Shown here one piece after another: positions 35,132 to 46,104 of a stretch of 64,000 nt of DNA. This DNA comes from Linum tenue. Lineage: Eukaryota > Streptophyta > Magnoliopsida > Malpighiales > Linaceae. The notes beneath the pieces were generated by a model that did not search any database, had not been told where the DNA came from, and saw only the letters and a list, made by a program, of their open reading frames with translations. The stretch covers positions 12,422,150-12,486,149 of the forward strand of contig CAMGYJ010000004.1 of the NCBI GenBank assembly GCA_946122785.1, written 5' to 3'. Made by a program: the position numbers and the translations under genes. Numbering within the stretch: position 1 is the stretch's first letter; the number at the start of each line of letters is the position of its first letter.

Positions 35132-35992
35132 AGGAAAAAATCCCACTGTACACATGTTTTTTAAAAAAATTCTCAAAATACACATGTTATGAAAAAAATT
35201 CCCAATCTACGCATGTTTGGGCCTTCACCGCGTCAGACTAACGCGGTGATTGCTTCACCGCGTTGAAGAAGAGCGGTGAGTGCATCACCGCGTTAGACAA
35301 ACACGGTGATAGCATCACCGCTGTAGACAAACACGGTGATTGCTTCACCGCATTCAACGGCCGCGGTGAAGGCCTGACCTGCGTCGAATCTTTAAAAAAG
35401 AGAAGGTAAACTTATTCCCAAAAGGCCCGTATATCCAAAATAATTCATTTTTTGAAAATTCTCTCTTACTAAAAATTGTAGTCCTCAAAAAGTTATGCAA
35501 AATCAAAAAAAAATTCATGATTTTCGGATTGTGGAGCACAAAGTTATGATCGTTCAAAGTTTGACGAAATCGAAAAAAGGCTCGTTCGGGGTAGCAAACG
35601 ACGTTTTTTCGGGACGAAGGGGGGACCAAACTGCCTTTGGCGTTTGCGGCTTGCAAGATCTCGAAAAATTATGCGGAATCAAAAAAAATTTCACTACGAT
35701 CGGATAACCGAGCACAAAATTACGTTTTTTTAAAGATTCGACGCAGGTCAGGCATTCACTGTTTTCCTCTAACACGGTGATGCAATCACCGCCTTCCTCT
35801 ACAGCGGTGATGCAATCACCGTGTTTCTCTAACGCGGTGATGCACTCACCGCTCTTCTTTAACGCGGTGAAGCAATGACCGCCTTAGTCAGACGCGGTGA
35901 AGGCCCAAACATGCGTAGATTGGGAATTTTTTTCATAACATGTGTATTCTGAATTTTTTTTTTAAAAACATGTGTACAGTGGGATTTTTTCC
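35132..35992. mobile_element. MULE-type MITE (861 bp) with long minisatellite TIRs, TSD GTGTTTTTT
   Basis: The 9-bp direct repeat GTGTTTTTT (35123-35131, 35993-36001) flanks inverted arms of about 250 bp starting GGAAAAAATCCCACTGTACA. Each arm carries tandem 'tcaccgcgtt...aacgcggtga' palindromic units of about 35 bp. The interior (35400-35720) has an internal imperfect direct repeat ('aaaaa(g)ttatg(c/g)aaaatcaaaaaaaa'). The empty site is seen in the direct viral copy near 42030. Confidence 0.85.
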
Positions 35993-36067
35993 GTGTTTTT
36001 TATGGGGGATAATAGTGTCTCTAGAGTATTACCTCAAACACTTAGTGCCTAGGCACCTCAAGACAGA

Positions 36068-36489
36068 GGGTTCGTTTGGAGAACGGGATTTAGGGCGTGG
36101 ATTCATTGAATCCGTAGATTTTGTAGAAAGTTATGTTTTTTTGTTGCCTTTTGTATTGTAGATTTTAGCTTTAGAGAGGTAATTAGAGAGGTTCTATATA
36201 TTGATTCATGAGATTTTTTTCTCCTATCTTTTCTCTTTCTTTTATTTATTTATCATATTAAATATATTTACTAAAAAAGTTTTTAATATTTCTCGAACAA
36301 CTCTAATTTTTTATTAAGGGTAAACATGTTATTTAATATAAAAATTTTATTTTTATTTTCATTGAATGTTAACAATCACAGTTACCAAACAATAAACATT
36401 TTAAAATCTATTTTCAACAGTCCGAAGAGTTAGAATCTTTAGATTGTTGACAATCTATAGATTTAAACTCAAATTCTCCAAACGACCCC
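36068..36489. mobile_element. Tourist-like MITE (422 bp), TSD AGA
   Basis: The ends GGGTTCGTTTGGAGAA and (inward) GGGGTCGTTTGGAGAA are flanked by AGA on both sides (36065-36067, 36490-36492). The uninterrupted viral copy at about 41960-41970 ('agactctgtcttgag') shows the empty site. The TIR resembles the 19184 element. TSD AGA departs from the usual TWA. Confidence 0.8.
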
Positions 36490-36834
36490 AGAGTCTTGGC
36501 TTTGAGAGAAAATTCTCAACTGAAACTTTTATTCTCTGCCTCCTTATGAGGTCTTCACACACATATTTATAGCAGGTTCATCACCTGCTTATACGTAAGG
36601 GCTTACATAACTTTCCAACAAGTGAGAAAACAAACAAACTAGCTTTACAATACAGGGCTACATTTGCAGAGAAAGTTTTGCAAAGATATCTAGACAAGGC
36701 TTAGTGCGATGTAGCTATCATCTTTTTTATTTTGTCTTGAAGGTGAGTCATCCTTGTATTCTTTCCTTTTATTCTTCTCCATTATTGCTGCTAGTGGTAG
36801 TGGTGGTCATGTCGGCTGCACAATGAATGCATAT

Positions 36835-36931
36835 ATGTAGGACTAAAAATAAATAGTACAGGAGAAATAGAATTAACCACCAATGTTAAGAAAAACTAGA
36901 TAAATTTCCCGATAAAATGGAAAATAGGAAA
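36835..36931 (+). repeat. Short viral RT segment, duplicate of 39588-39685
   Basis: It matches 39588-39685 with one base missing ('gttaagaaaa' versus 'gttaaagaaaa'). It joins the inverted viral arm on its left and the LTR start (TGATAGGG) on its right. Confidence 0.85.
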
Positions 36932-37377
36932 CTGATAGGGTATCCTAGTAACTAAGGAAACAATACCCTAGCTAATGGCATAAAGAAGGAAAGAAGACAA
37001 AAGAGCAAAAAGACAAGGCTGGGAGACAAGAGACAAGGCCAGGCACCTGACATCAGCAAGGACAAGGGGCAGGGGGACACCCTCTGTCAAAAAGGACTAT
37101 GTACAGTGTCAGAAGGTCTGAGGCGCCCGACCACAGCATTTATGGCTTGGCAGGCGCCCACACCACTACCTAACCCTCAAATGTATATAAATAGGAGTTC
37201 TCTCCTCATAAATGGCAATCTATCTACTCTTACTCTAACTTCTCTCTACTTTCTCTCTCTATATACTTCTTCTCTTCTTCTACTTCGGACGAGGCGGAGC
37301 GCCTACCCCCTCAAAGTCATGGCTGACGCCCCAAACCCCTTGGACCCGAGTGACACTCAGTCGCGCGGGCTCAAACA
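36932..37377 (+). repeat. 5' LTR of the truncated Gypsy element
   Basis: 446 bp with TG...CA ends. 'gtatataaatagg' near 37182 is a good TATA box. It is followed by a CT-rich transcribed leader. Confidence 0.7.
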
Positions 37378-37598
37378 ATTGGCGCCCACCGTGGGGCCAA
37401 GCATGACTTTGAAAGACGTTTCCAACTCAAGGAAGGGGGAAGAAAGGAGTCTGGCACCAACAAAGACCCCTCTCAAGCAAGTGGTTGGTCGTGAAGCGAT
37501 CAACCCCCAACCACTCACCATCCAAGGTTTAGAGGCATCCGACGACGACGATCCATGCGGGCCAACTAGCGAAACTTCGGTAAAAGCAAGCACTTCAA

Positions 37599-38705
37599 AT
37601 GGCGAGCATGCAAGGCCAACTAGACCAAGTCATGACCGCGTTGACAGCACTAACAAAGGCCAACGGTCAGACGCCTCTCAATCCCCAAGAAGCCGCAGAG
37701 GAGAGGAGGCGCCTCCGAGGAAAGATGCAGGAGGTGGAGGCGCTACCCATGAACTCCCCACGGGAGGGTGTGGGCGCCTCACCAAATGAGGACGCAATTG
37801 AAGCTGACGACGACATCTACCTGGAAAAGTACGCCCGACTCAACTACGGCACCTCGGAAGAAAGAAGCGCCCAAATCATTAGACAACCGTTGTCAAAGGG
37901 AGTGCTCGAAACACCCATCCCACCAAACTTCGCAAGCATCGGCCTGCCCTCATATGAAGGAAAATCTGATCCAGAGGATCACTTGAGTACGTTCTGCCGG
38001 AAAATGCAACTTCTCAATGCGTCTGACGCTGCCTTGTGCAAGGCATTCCGATCCACCTTCACCGGAGGATGCAGTAGCTGGTACTCCTCGCTCCCGGAGG
38101 GTATCATTCAGAGCTTCGCTCAATTCGCTTTGTTGTTCACAACAAAGTACGCAAGCCAGAAGAAGCAAACGTTGACGGTTCGTGCACTTATCAATCTTAA
38201 GCAAAGAAAGGGAGAAAGCCTCAGGCACTTCATGGGGAGATGGTGGGAAGTCGCGTCCAATGTCAAAGACCTAACCCCTCCACTTATGCGCACCAACCTA
38301 ATGGATGCGAGCACTAACGAAGAGCTAAGGCGCTCTCTAGCCAAAAGAGAGATACGACAGGTAGATGAACTGGAAAAAAAGATTCAGAAAGCAATCCTCA
38401 TGGAGGAGGCGCTAGGGGCAAAGGAGGAGGAACAGGGAGGTAGCTCCAAGCGCCCAGCTCAAAGTGGAAGGGGCGAGGCGCCAAGGACCAGAAGGCGGAG
38501 TCCAGATCGACAAGATGATGCCCGACGTCCCAATGTCTGGGTAAGGAGAGATGTTCTTGCAAATTCACAAGAGCCTCGCCGCGACCGAACCAACCGCGAG
38601 GGCGCGAATCAATCTCGAGGACAGGCAAACATGTACTGCGAGTACCACAACTCGCGCACCCACAACACTGTTGACTACCACTACTTCAAAAGGCACTTAA
38701 GATAA
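37599..38705 (+). CDS. Gypsy gag polyprotein (Retrotrans_gag)
   Basis: A 368-codon intact frame. The core block SIGLPSYEGKSDPEDHLSTF, FRSTFTGGCSSWYSSLPEG, and FAQFALLFTTKYAS match plant Gypsy gag (PF03732; SDPEDH.. and W...L). A basic Arg-rich region and a CCHC-like C-terminus (CEYHNSRTHNTVDY) precede the TAA. It probably starts at or upstream of this ATG in the retroelement mRNA. The gag frame is intact although the element as a whole is truncated. Confidence 0.85.
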   Translation: MASMQGQLDQVMTALTALTKANGQTPLNPQEAAEERRRLRGKMQEVEALPMNSPREGVGASPNEDAIEADDDIYLEKYARLNYGTSEERSAQIIRQPLSKGVLETPIPPNFASIGLPSYEGKSDPEDHLSTFCRKMQLLNASDAALCKAFRSTFTGGCSSWYSSLPEGIIQSFAQFALLFTTKYASQKKQTLTVRALINLKQRKGESLRHFMGRWWEVASNVKDLTPPLMRTNLMDASTNEELRRSLAKREIRQVDELEKKIQKAILMEEALGAKEEEQGGSSKRPAQSGRGEAPRTRRRSPDRQDDARRPNVWVRRDVLANSQEPRRDRTNREGANQSRGQANMYCEYHNSRTHNTVDYHYFKRHLR

Positions 38706-38879
38706 TCTCTGACCGAGGAGGAGTAAGAGAAATGTTCCAGAAAGCAGAACAGGGAAATCAATCCCCGCGGGAGCGCAGTCGCTCCCCAGCCGCAAGGCCG
38801 CCGGTGTAGGAGCGCCTGGGTCCTAACCCGAACGACAAGGAGATAAGAACCATCGCGAGAGGGGAGCCCAGCCGAAAGA

Positions 38880-39590
38880 AGAAGCGCAAGGGGCAAGCAA
38901 GTGACACGTGGTGTATGAAGATCGCAAAACAAGAGGGTCCCGACTTGTCATTTACATCGCAAGACTATCCTCCGGAGGGCCCATCTGAAAGCCCTCTTGT
39001 CATCAACATACAAGTGGAAGGGTGCAAAGTATTCAGAGTGCTGGTAGATAGTGGGAGTTCCGCTGACATACTCTTCTATTCATGTTGGCGTCAAATGCAG
39101 ACACCCCCCCGAGGTTATGCAAGCCTCAGAAGCCCAACTTGTCGGCTTTTCCGGAGCAAAAGTGAAGGTGCTAGGAACTGCGCGCTTAAAGGTCAAGGTA
39201 GGAGACGAGGAGCCAAGTGCCACACACCCAGTGGACTTCCACATTGCTGACTGCCCATCCGCATATAATGCCATCCTAGGGAGACCCTTCCTAGCTCGGT
39301 TCGGAGCTGTAGCCTCAACCTGTCATCAAGCGATGAAGTTCCAAACACCCCAAGGAATGGGGATAGCCAGGGGGACGTGAAGGCAGCGAAGGCGTGCTAT
39401 GCGGCGACCATTCACAAGCCAAAAATACACACGATTGATGCTAGACCAACGGAGGTGCCGCGCCCAGGAGCAGTTGATTCAGAGATCGAGCTACCATTAG
39501 ACCCGGACGACCCAAGCCGAGTCGTCCGACTTTCTGCCCATCTACCAGAACACATGCGCCTCCCGATGAGGAGGAACAACATGTATATGT
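38880..39590 (+). pseudogene. Gypsy aspartic protease region, frameshifted and truncated
   Basis: The active-site block FRVLVDSGSSADILFYS (DSG with flap-side SADILF) lies near 39035-39080. It continues in another frame with LVGFSGAKVKVLGTARL and AYNAILGRPFLARFGA, typical of plant Gypsy proteases. A stop at 39378 and the junction to viral sequence end it. Confidence 0.8.
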
Positions 39591-40433
39591 AGGACTAAAA
39601 ATAAATAGTACAGGAGAAATAGAATTAACCACCAATGTTAAAGAAAAACTAGATAAATTTCCCGATAAAATGGAAAATAGGAAACAAATACAAAGATTTT
39701 TAGGAAGTTTAAATTATATTAGCGAACAATGATTTCTAAAAAATTTAACAAAAGAACAAAAACACCTTCAACAAAAGATATCAGATAAGATATATTGGAA
39801 ATGGGAAGACAAGGATACAGAGGTAGTATAATTTATGAAGGCTAGTTGTGATCATTTACCTAAATTATATAACCCATGTGATCGCGATTTTCTCATAGTT
39901 GAAAAAAATTCATCCAAGGAGACATGGGCATGTTGCATGCTCGCAATCCCCGAAGGAAAGAAATTACTATCTCTTGATTACTATGGCAATACACTATCCC
40001 AAAATGAATCGAATCGAATGATTCATCTACAAATCACTATGATAAACTACTATCTAAAGGCAGTAATGAATCAAAAGATTCTACAAATTACTCAGTACCT
40101 TTTAATACAGACAAGTACCCAAAGAAGTTATGTAAATATATTTCAGGAACATTCTCTGTTACTGAGAGAAACTATCCAATTCATGATCTAGAAACACTAG
40201 CTTGTCTCAGGATATTGAAGAAGTGGAAACTCAAATTGTTAACAAGTCGTTTTGAGTTACGAACAGACTCCAAATATGTTACAGGATTCTGGAGGTGCAA
40301 GCTTGAAGCAGACTTCAACAAAGAAAGATTGATCCGGTGGCAACAACTACACTATTACAAACCATATCTGAAATACATCAAGTCAGCAACCAACCCGTTG
40401 GCCGACACCCTTACTAGAGAATGGAGGGAATAA
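39588..40433 (+). pseudogene. Caulimovirid RT C-terminus and RNase H, degraded
   Basis: The RT tail has RFLGSLNYI near 39700. The RNase H part includes FELRTDSKYV near 40250 and NPLADTLTREW near 40400, the conserved C-terminal block of caulimovirid RNase H. Stops occur near 39729 and 39829, and there is a frame change near 40130. The family role is reverse transcription of viral pregenomic RNA. This copy cannot encode it. Confidence 0.8.
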
Positions 40434-40437
40434 TAAA

Positions 40438-41578
40438 GCATATGCAGAACCAGCAACAACAGAAGGAAGAACAAATCTGATCACTTGAAACTCAGCTTTC
40501 TTTAAGGCGGGGGGAACTAGAACGGCTCAAAACCACCATCACCATTCTGCAACAACAAATAAAAGGTAAAACCCAATCAGAAGGCAAGATAATAATCACA
40601 GAGAAGGAAACACAACAAGAAAAAACATCCACAGGATGGGCAGATCTGGAAGAAAAAGATGAAAACTATGAAGAAGACGAAAGGAAATCAAAAAAAGGAA
40701 AATGGTATGTCATCTATGACGGACCATTTCGAGGGATTTACACCAGTTGGGCAATAGCATCCCAGCATATTGTCGGGCATAATGTTAAGCACTAGTCATT
40801 CACATCCAAGGAGGAGGCAGATCAAGCATTCAAAGAATCATACAAAGCCCTTGCCATGAAGCAAAAAGTGGAATCAACCACTCCACAACAACATTTGACG
40901 ATGAAAATTCCATATAAAAAATATCCAGACCACAAAGGAAAGGGAAGAAGCTAAAAAACCCACATTTCAGAAATTTCAACAATGTTGGAATGATCTTCTC
41001 AACTATGAAGAAATCCATACTACCATGGGATTTTACGCAACATTCAAAGGCGGACCAAAAGCAGTAGTCACAGAAGAAGCTTCACCAGCAACAGTATTTG
41101 CTCTTCATCAATATGGATTATTGGACACCATTTACATCAAAAAGATTAGCATCTTCGACGAATTTCCTATTAAATTCAAGATGACCGTGAAAAGATATCT
41201 TGAATTCTTTGCCAAAGGAAGAGAGATTTATCTGAGGTATATATCCAGTTATCCATTATTCAACCAGGAAGAAATGACTATACCATCAAAGGCCCTCATC
41301 AAAATAGGAGTTTCAAATGAAATTACCCAACAAGGGATGACCTGAAGACAGTCAAAATACCAGAAGACTATCAAGTGAAATCATTGATTTCGGTGTGTCA
41401 AGCCATTCACTACATCAACCCAACAGACAACCTCAAGGTCAATTATGGGAGCAACCATAAAGTCATCATTAGTAATTCCAAGACACAGTTTACTATAGAA
41501 CAATGGAGCCTAATCACAGATTTAGCCAAGGACTTCATCAATATAGAACGAACGTTGGCTCCACAAGCAACAGATTAA
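40438..41578 (+). pseudogene. Caulimovirid transactivator/viroplasmin-like (ORF VI type), degraded
   Basis: A coiled-coil-like Gln/Glu-rich start is followed by GKWYVIYDGPFRGIYTSW near 40700-40755, which is the Caulimo_VI-type fold also found at the N-terminus of some RNases H. Later blocks are FALHQYGLLDTIYI and MTVKRYLEFFAKGREIYLRY. Stops near 40479 and 40794 and a frame shift near 40950 break it. It sits between RNase H and the intergenic region, as in genera with a separate TAV ORF. Confidence 0.65.
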
Positions 41579-42175
41579 AAACAGCAGTTGTGTGAATTAT
41601 TGCAACTACACGAAGACCATATCTGCATTCATTGTGCAACCGACATGACCACCACTACCACTAGCAGCAATAATGGAGAAGAACAAAAGGAAAGAAGACA
41701 AGGATGACTCACCTTCAAGACAAAATAAAAAAGATGATAGCTACATCGCACTAAGCCTTGTCTAGATGTCTTTGCAAAACTTTCTTTGCAAATGTAGCCC
41801 TGTATTGTAAAGCTAGTTTGTTTGTTTTCTCACTTGTTGGAAAGTGATGTAGGCCCTTACTTATAAGCAGGTGATGAACCTGCTATAAATATGTGTGTGA
41901 AGACCTCATAAGGAGGCAGAGAATAAAAGTTTCCGTTGAGAATTTTCTCTCAAAGCCAAGACTCTGTCTTGAGATGCCTATGCACTGAGTGTTTGAGGTA
42001 ATACTCTGGAGACACTCTTATCCCCCATCAAAAACACCACACAACAAAAATCATCAAACCTACAAATTCCCAAAACGCAACTCCAACAATCATCACCAGC
42101 ATTCTTCACTCAGCATCACCATGAAGACGTTAAACAACAAGGAATCAAACCATTCCAACTAAACAAGAACCAGGT
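41579..42175 (+). promoter_or_regulatory. Viral intergenic region with promoter and poly(A) signal
   Basis: TATAAAT at 41884-41890 and AATAAA at 41922-41927 sit in the promoter-then-polyadenylation order of caulimovirids. The leader holds a short upstream ORF (ATG 42121, 13 codons). It is duplicated in inverse orientation at 35993-36835. Confidence 0.65.
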
Positions 42176-43438
42176 ATGTCTGATAACCCTAGTACTAGTA
42201 AAAGTTATTTTGATTATTTAAACAAGAATGAAGAAGAAAACTATTTCTTAGATGGTATCATAGATATTAAGAAAATCAAGGAGCAAACTAATTTTACCTT
42301 ATCAGAAACTCAAAACTTTATCACCAAGTCATTTTTATCTAAACTCTTTGATAGAAAAATATAATTAAATATGGAAAGATGATAGGAGAAACAACAATAC
42401 CTATAGAACAAACCAAAGGAGATTTTCTAATTCAAATAATAAATAGAGAACAAATTAGAAAAAAGTTATCAAAACTACAACAAGAAGCGTGAAGTAAAAT
42501 AACTTCTATTCATATTAGCACGATACAAATTATCTTTAAATCAACAATGAAAACAGGAATAAGTGCTTCTATAGAACTAGAAATAAGAGATGACAGACGC
42601 GTTAATAATGAAGAAAGTATAATAGCAAAAGGACAAGGAAATTTAGGAGTAGGAATAATTAAATTTGATATTAATTTACAACAAGGTTTAAGTCTAACGG
42701 ACGGAAATCTTGATTCCTCAATTATTATAAAATATGAATTAAAAAGAGAAAATTTTATGAGGGAAAATAGCAAACCATTTTCAGTAACATACCAAATAAA
42801 TTACGCCTTAACTAATAGTCATCATAGTTTCGCATTCAAGGATAAAGAAGCTATTACCATAAAATATTTATTTAAACCACTAATACATTTAGAATCCCCT
42901 ATAAAAATAACTAAATCAAACTATATTAATCCAAGAATTAGCCTAGATAGACGAAACCCCTCTAGAAGAATAACAAACAAGTTAAAAGAAGAGGAACAAG
43001 AAGAAAAGGAAGAGGTAAAAAAATATTACGATAATTCATCAAAATGACAACGATAGTGAAATAAAGAAGCTACAAGAATTAATCATAGAATTAAAAGATA
43101 CAATATAAATACTTCATTAAAATACCTAATACTCATCATATAAATAAGTTAATAGAAGGAATAGACACTATAGATCTTACTTCAATAGATGACATCACTA
43201 TGGTTACACTAGAACTATAATACTTTGTTTCAGACATTGTATAAGAACAAATGAGTATTGGAACTATAGAGACATTAGAAGAAGTTGTTTCTAAAACCGA
43301 ATTAATTACCGATATAATAACTAGTCTAACTAAAATAAAACAAAAACTAATGAATAATTAAAACTCAGTTTTCTTTAAAAAAAGTATCGATAAGTTAGAA
43401 AAACTAAAAAAATCTCTTTACAAAACACAAAATTGTAT
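42176..43438 (+). pseudogene. Caulimovirid movement-protein (30K) region plus coiled-coil tail, degraded
   Basis: ATG at 42176 (MSDNPSTSK). A movement-protein block spans the intact stretch 42547-43047. It includes KTGISASIELEIRDDR and YQINYALTNSHHSFAF, characteristic of caulimovirid MPs. There are frame breaks near 42362 and 42491. After 43047 a Leu/Ile/Lys-rich heptad-like region continues in shifted frames to about 43438, where similarity ends. The MP family enlarges plasmodesmata for virus movement. Confidence 0.75.
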
Positions 43439-43440
43439 TG

Positions 43441-43740
43441 GTTGAGTCATGTCACTGTCTCCTTCCATGAAGAATAAACAAAACCTGAAAAAAGCAAAGT
43501 TACGTAAGAAAAACCACACATATATATATATCAATTGTTTGGTATCATATTCTTTGGCAAGAAATTTTATGTAACATCATGAGTATTGATATCAAATTCT
43601 TTTGTCAGATTCTTGGTATCAGAGCCAATAAACCCAACCAAATTAACCAACCAAGAATAAAAATAAAGAATCAAATACTAAAATGAGAAATGACAAAAAT
43701 GTGCAACCCGATTCAACCCAACAGGCTCACTTTTAGCAAA
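43441..43740. other. Junction sequence with TGGTATCAGAGCC motif
   Basis: 'cttggtatcagagccaataaaccc' at about 43613 is the initiator-tRNA-Met primer-binding sequence used by Copia elements and caulimovirids. No LTR or gag was recognised next to it, so whether it is viral or a Copia remnant is unresolved. Confidence 0.4.
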
Positions 43741-46104
43741 TTGGGGGGCTAGATGTATGCAATTTTAGCAAATTGAAAGAGATTTTTAATAAAACACCTA
43801 ATTGTCATCCACCAACTTACTATGTTTATATTCTTATCATATATCAAAATTTCATTTTCGTATGAAGTATGAACTCCACCAATAATATATCACGTTCATG
43901 TATAAAACATGAGTTAACAAGTAGAAAATTACCACTGATTGAAATGGATCGATATAAGTCAACGGTGTACAAAATTATAGTTAATGATCACATGTTATTG
44001 TAGACTACAATCAATCAGAAAACTTGAACAAATAGTAATCTAATCGCACTTAATATTCTTGTTAGCCAAAACAGTTTATAGAAAATGGTAGAAGAAGGTA
44101 GGAAAGAGGATGAACACGTAGCAGTTTATTGTGTGTAAAAGAATTGTCTTCCATAAAATATAATAAATTAGATCCAAACAAAAATAATTTTAACTAATAT
44201 TAAAATTGACGATTCGTAAACTAATTGGTGGGTGGTCAAAAATGGCATTGATGCATGCAAAAATTAGTACAGGCGGGTACCGTCTCAATCACGATCTTCT
44301 TTCCTAATCCATCTTTCATGAAATCTATCGACTACGGAATTTTTCAAAGTGGAGACTAACTCTGACATTATCTTATCTACAATATCCTTCTACATGGATG
44401 ACAAGTTCTGTAACTTAGAGGATCAGTCTTTAATAATCATCGAATCTATGATTCGGGTCCATAGTGTTTTTGCAAGATTGGAGACGAAGTTTCTCCAAAA
44501 CAACCTTCTCAATTCACTAATAACCTCTAATTTTTTTGGTAGATCCATCGTACATGGATGAAAGTAGATCATACCTCGACTCGACCACTCAGTTCTGTGG
44601 AATAAACAACATAGGTTCAAGTTTAATAAATCAATGCAATAGTTTGAGGGTTACTATCCGTTAAACGGTTTATACTAAATACTATAAATTTTAGGGATAT
44701 CAATCATATAGAAAGTAGGGGCCCACTTTAGACCATCCAAGAATTTTGCATTCACTTTCTTTTCTTTCACCAATTTTTATAACTTTTTAGTGGTTCATTT
44801 TTCTTTTACTTGGTTTTACATCTTTAATTATCTCTCGACCACAAATATTTTAATGACTTATCATTCATTAAACGTATTATTTTATTGTTGCTTTTAAATT
44901 AACTTATTTATTCGTATTTGGTTTTGGTTTCTTGCTCGTCTCTTTCTTGGTCAATTGGGGGGTAGAAGTATGCAATTTTAGCAAATTGAAAGAGATTTTT
45001 AATAAAACATCTAATTGTCATCCACCAACTTATTCCGTTTATATTCTTATCATATATCAAAATTACATTATTTGTATGAAGTATGAACTCCACCAATAAT
45101 ATATCACGTTCATGTATAAAACATGAGTTAACAAGTAGAAACTTACCACTGATTGAAATAGATCGATATAAGTCAGCGCTGTAAAAAATTTTAGTTAATG
45201 ATTACATGTTATTGTAGACTACAATTAATCAGAAAACTTAAACAAATAATAATCTACCCGCACTTAATATTCTTGTTAGCCAAAGCAGTTTATAGAAAGT
45301 GGTAGAAGAAGGTAGGAAAGAGGATGAACATGGAGCAGTTTATCGTGTGTAAAAGAATTGTCTTCTATAAAATAAAATAAATTAGATTCAAACAAAAATA
45401 ATTTTAACTAATATTAAAATTGACGATTCGTAAACTAATGGGTGGGTGGTCAAAAATGGCATTGATGCATGCAAAATTAGTATAGGTGGGTACCGTCTCA
45501 ATCACGATCTTTTTTCCTAATCCATCTTTCATGAAATCTACCGACTACAGATTTTTTTCAAAGTGGAAACTAAGTCTGACATTATCTTATCCACAATATC
45601 CTTCTACATGGATGACAAGTTCTGTAGTTTAGAGGACCAGTCTTTAATAATCATCGAATTTATCATTCGGGTCCATACTGTCTTTGCAAGATTGGAGACC
45701 AAGTTTCTCCATAACAACCTTCTCAATCCACCAATAACCTCTAATTTTCTTAGTAGATCCATCGTACATGGATGAAAGTAGATCATACCTCGACTCGACC
45801 ACTTAGTTCTGTGGAATAAACAACATAAGTTCAATTTTAGTAAATCAATGCAATAGTTTGAGGGTTACTATTCGTTACACGGTTTATATTAAATACTACA
45901 AATTTTGGAGATATGAATCATATAGAAAGGAGAAGCCCACTTTAGGTCATTCAAGAATTTTGCATTTACATCTTTAATTATCTCTCGACCATAAATATTT
46001 TAATGAGTTATCATTCATTAAACGTATTATTTTGTTGTTGCTTTTAAATTAACTTATTTATTCGTATTTGGTTTTGGTTTCTTTCTCGTCTCTTTCTTGG
46101 TCAA
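43741..46104. repeat. 1.2-kb tandem duplication, two copies
   Basis: 'ttgggggg' followed by 'gtatgcaattttagcaaattgaaagag' starts copies at 43741 and 44955. A third start at 46105 marks the end. The copies are 1214 and 1150 bp; the second lacks about 64 bp present near 44760-44830. Identity is high throughout. Matching 70-codon frames (44349-44561 and 45563-45775) show no recognised family. Confidence 0.85.

Larger units (their letters stand above)
34943..36835 (-). repeat. Inverted copy of viral IR and movement-protein start
   Basis: The reverse complement of 34943-35131, 35993-36067 and 36490-36835 matches 41590-42215 closely. It includes the first codons of the movement protein (MSDNPSTSK), the TATA region and the transactivator 3' end. 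It is interrupted by two MITEs that are absent from the direct copy. Its promoter faces left, opposite to that of the other arm. Confidence 0.85.
36932..39587 (+). mobile_element. 3'-truncated Ty3/Gypsy retrotransposon (LTR, gag, protease)
   Basis: The 5' LTR runs from TGATAGGG (36932) to ...CTCAAACA (37377). A primer-binding-site-like TTGGCGCCCACCGTGGGG (37379 on), common in plant Gypsy elements, follows. Then come gag and an aspartic protease. The sequence stops abruptly before any reverse transcriptase and passes directly into viral sequence at about 39588. There is no integrase, RNase H or 3' LTR. Confidence 0.8.
34943..43440. mobile_element. Endogenous caulimovirid (plant pararetrovirus) locus, rearranged and interrupted
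   Basis: Viral parts are: an inverted copy of the intergenic region and start of the movement-protein ORF (34943-36835, minus); a ~95-bp RT segment (36835-36931, plus); and RT/RNase H, transactivator, intergenic region and movement protein (39585-43440, plus). The order RT-RH, TAV, IR, MP is a circular permutation of a caulimovirid genome. That fits integration of circular or concatemeric viral DNA. No capsid or protease gene of the virus was found. All viral frames contain stops or frameshifts, so it is a defective relic. The genus cannot be set by eye. Confidence 0.8.

Noticed and set aside
35354..35775. Open frames inside the 35132 MITE
   Set aside because: Both strands are open across an internal imperfect repeat, and there is no similarity to transposases.
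36068..36489. Reading the GGGTTCGTTTGGAGAA repeats as viral sequence
   Set aside because: The direct viral copy lacks this segment, and it is flanked by a 3-bp duplication, so it is an inserted MITE.
43520..43640. Copia LTR end suggested by TGGTATCAGAGCC
   Set aside because: No matching second LTR, gag or polymerase was found, and the same motif is used by caulimovirids. It is kept only as an unresolved motif.
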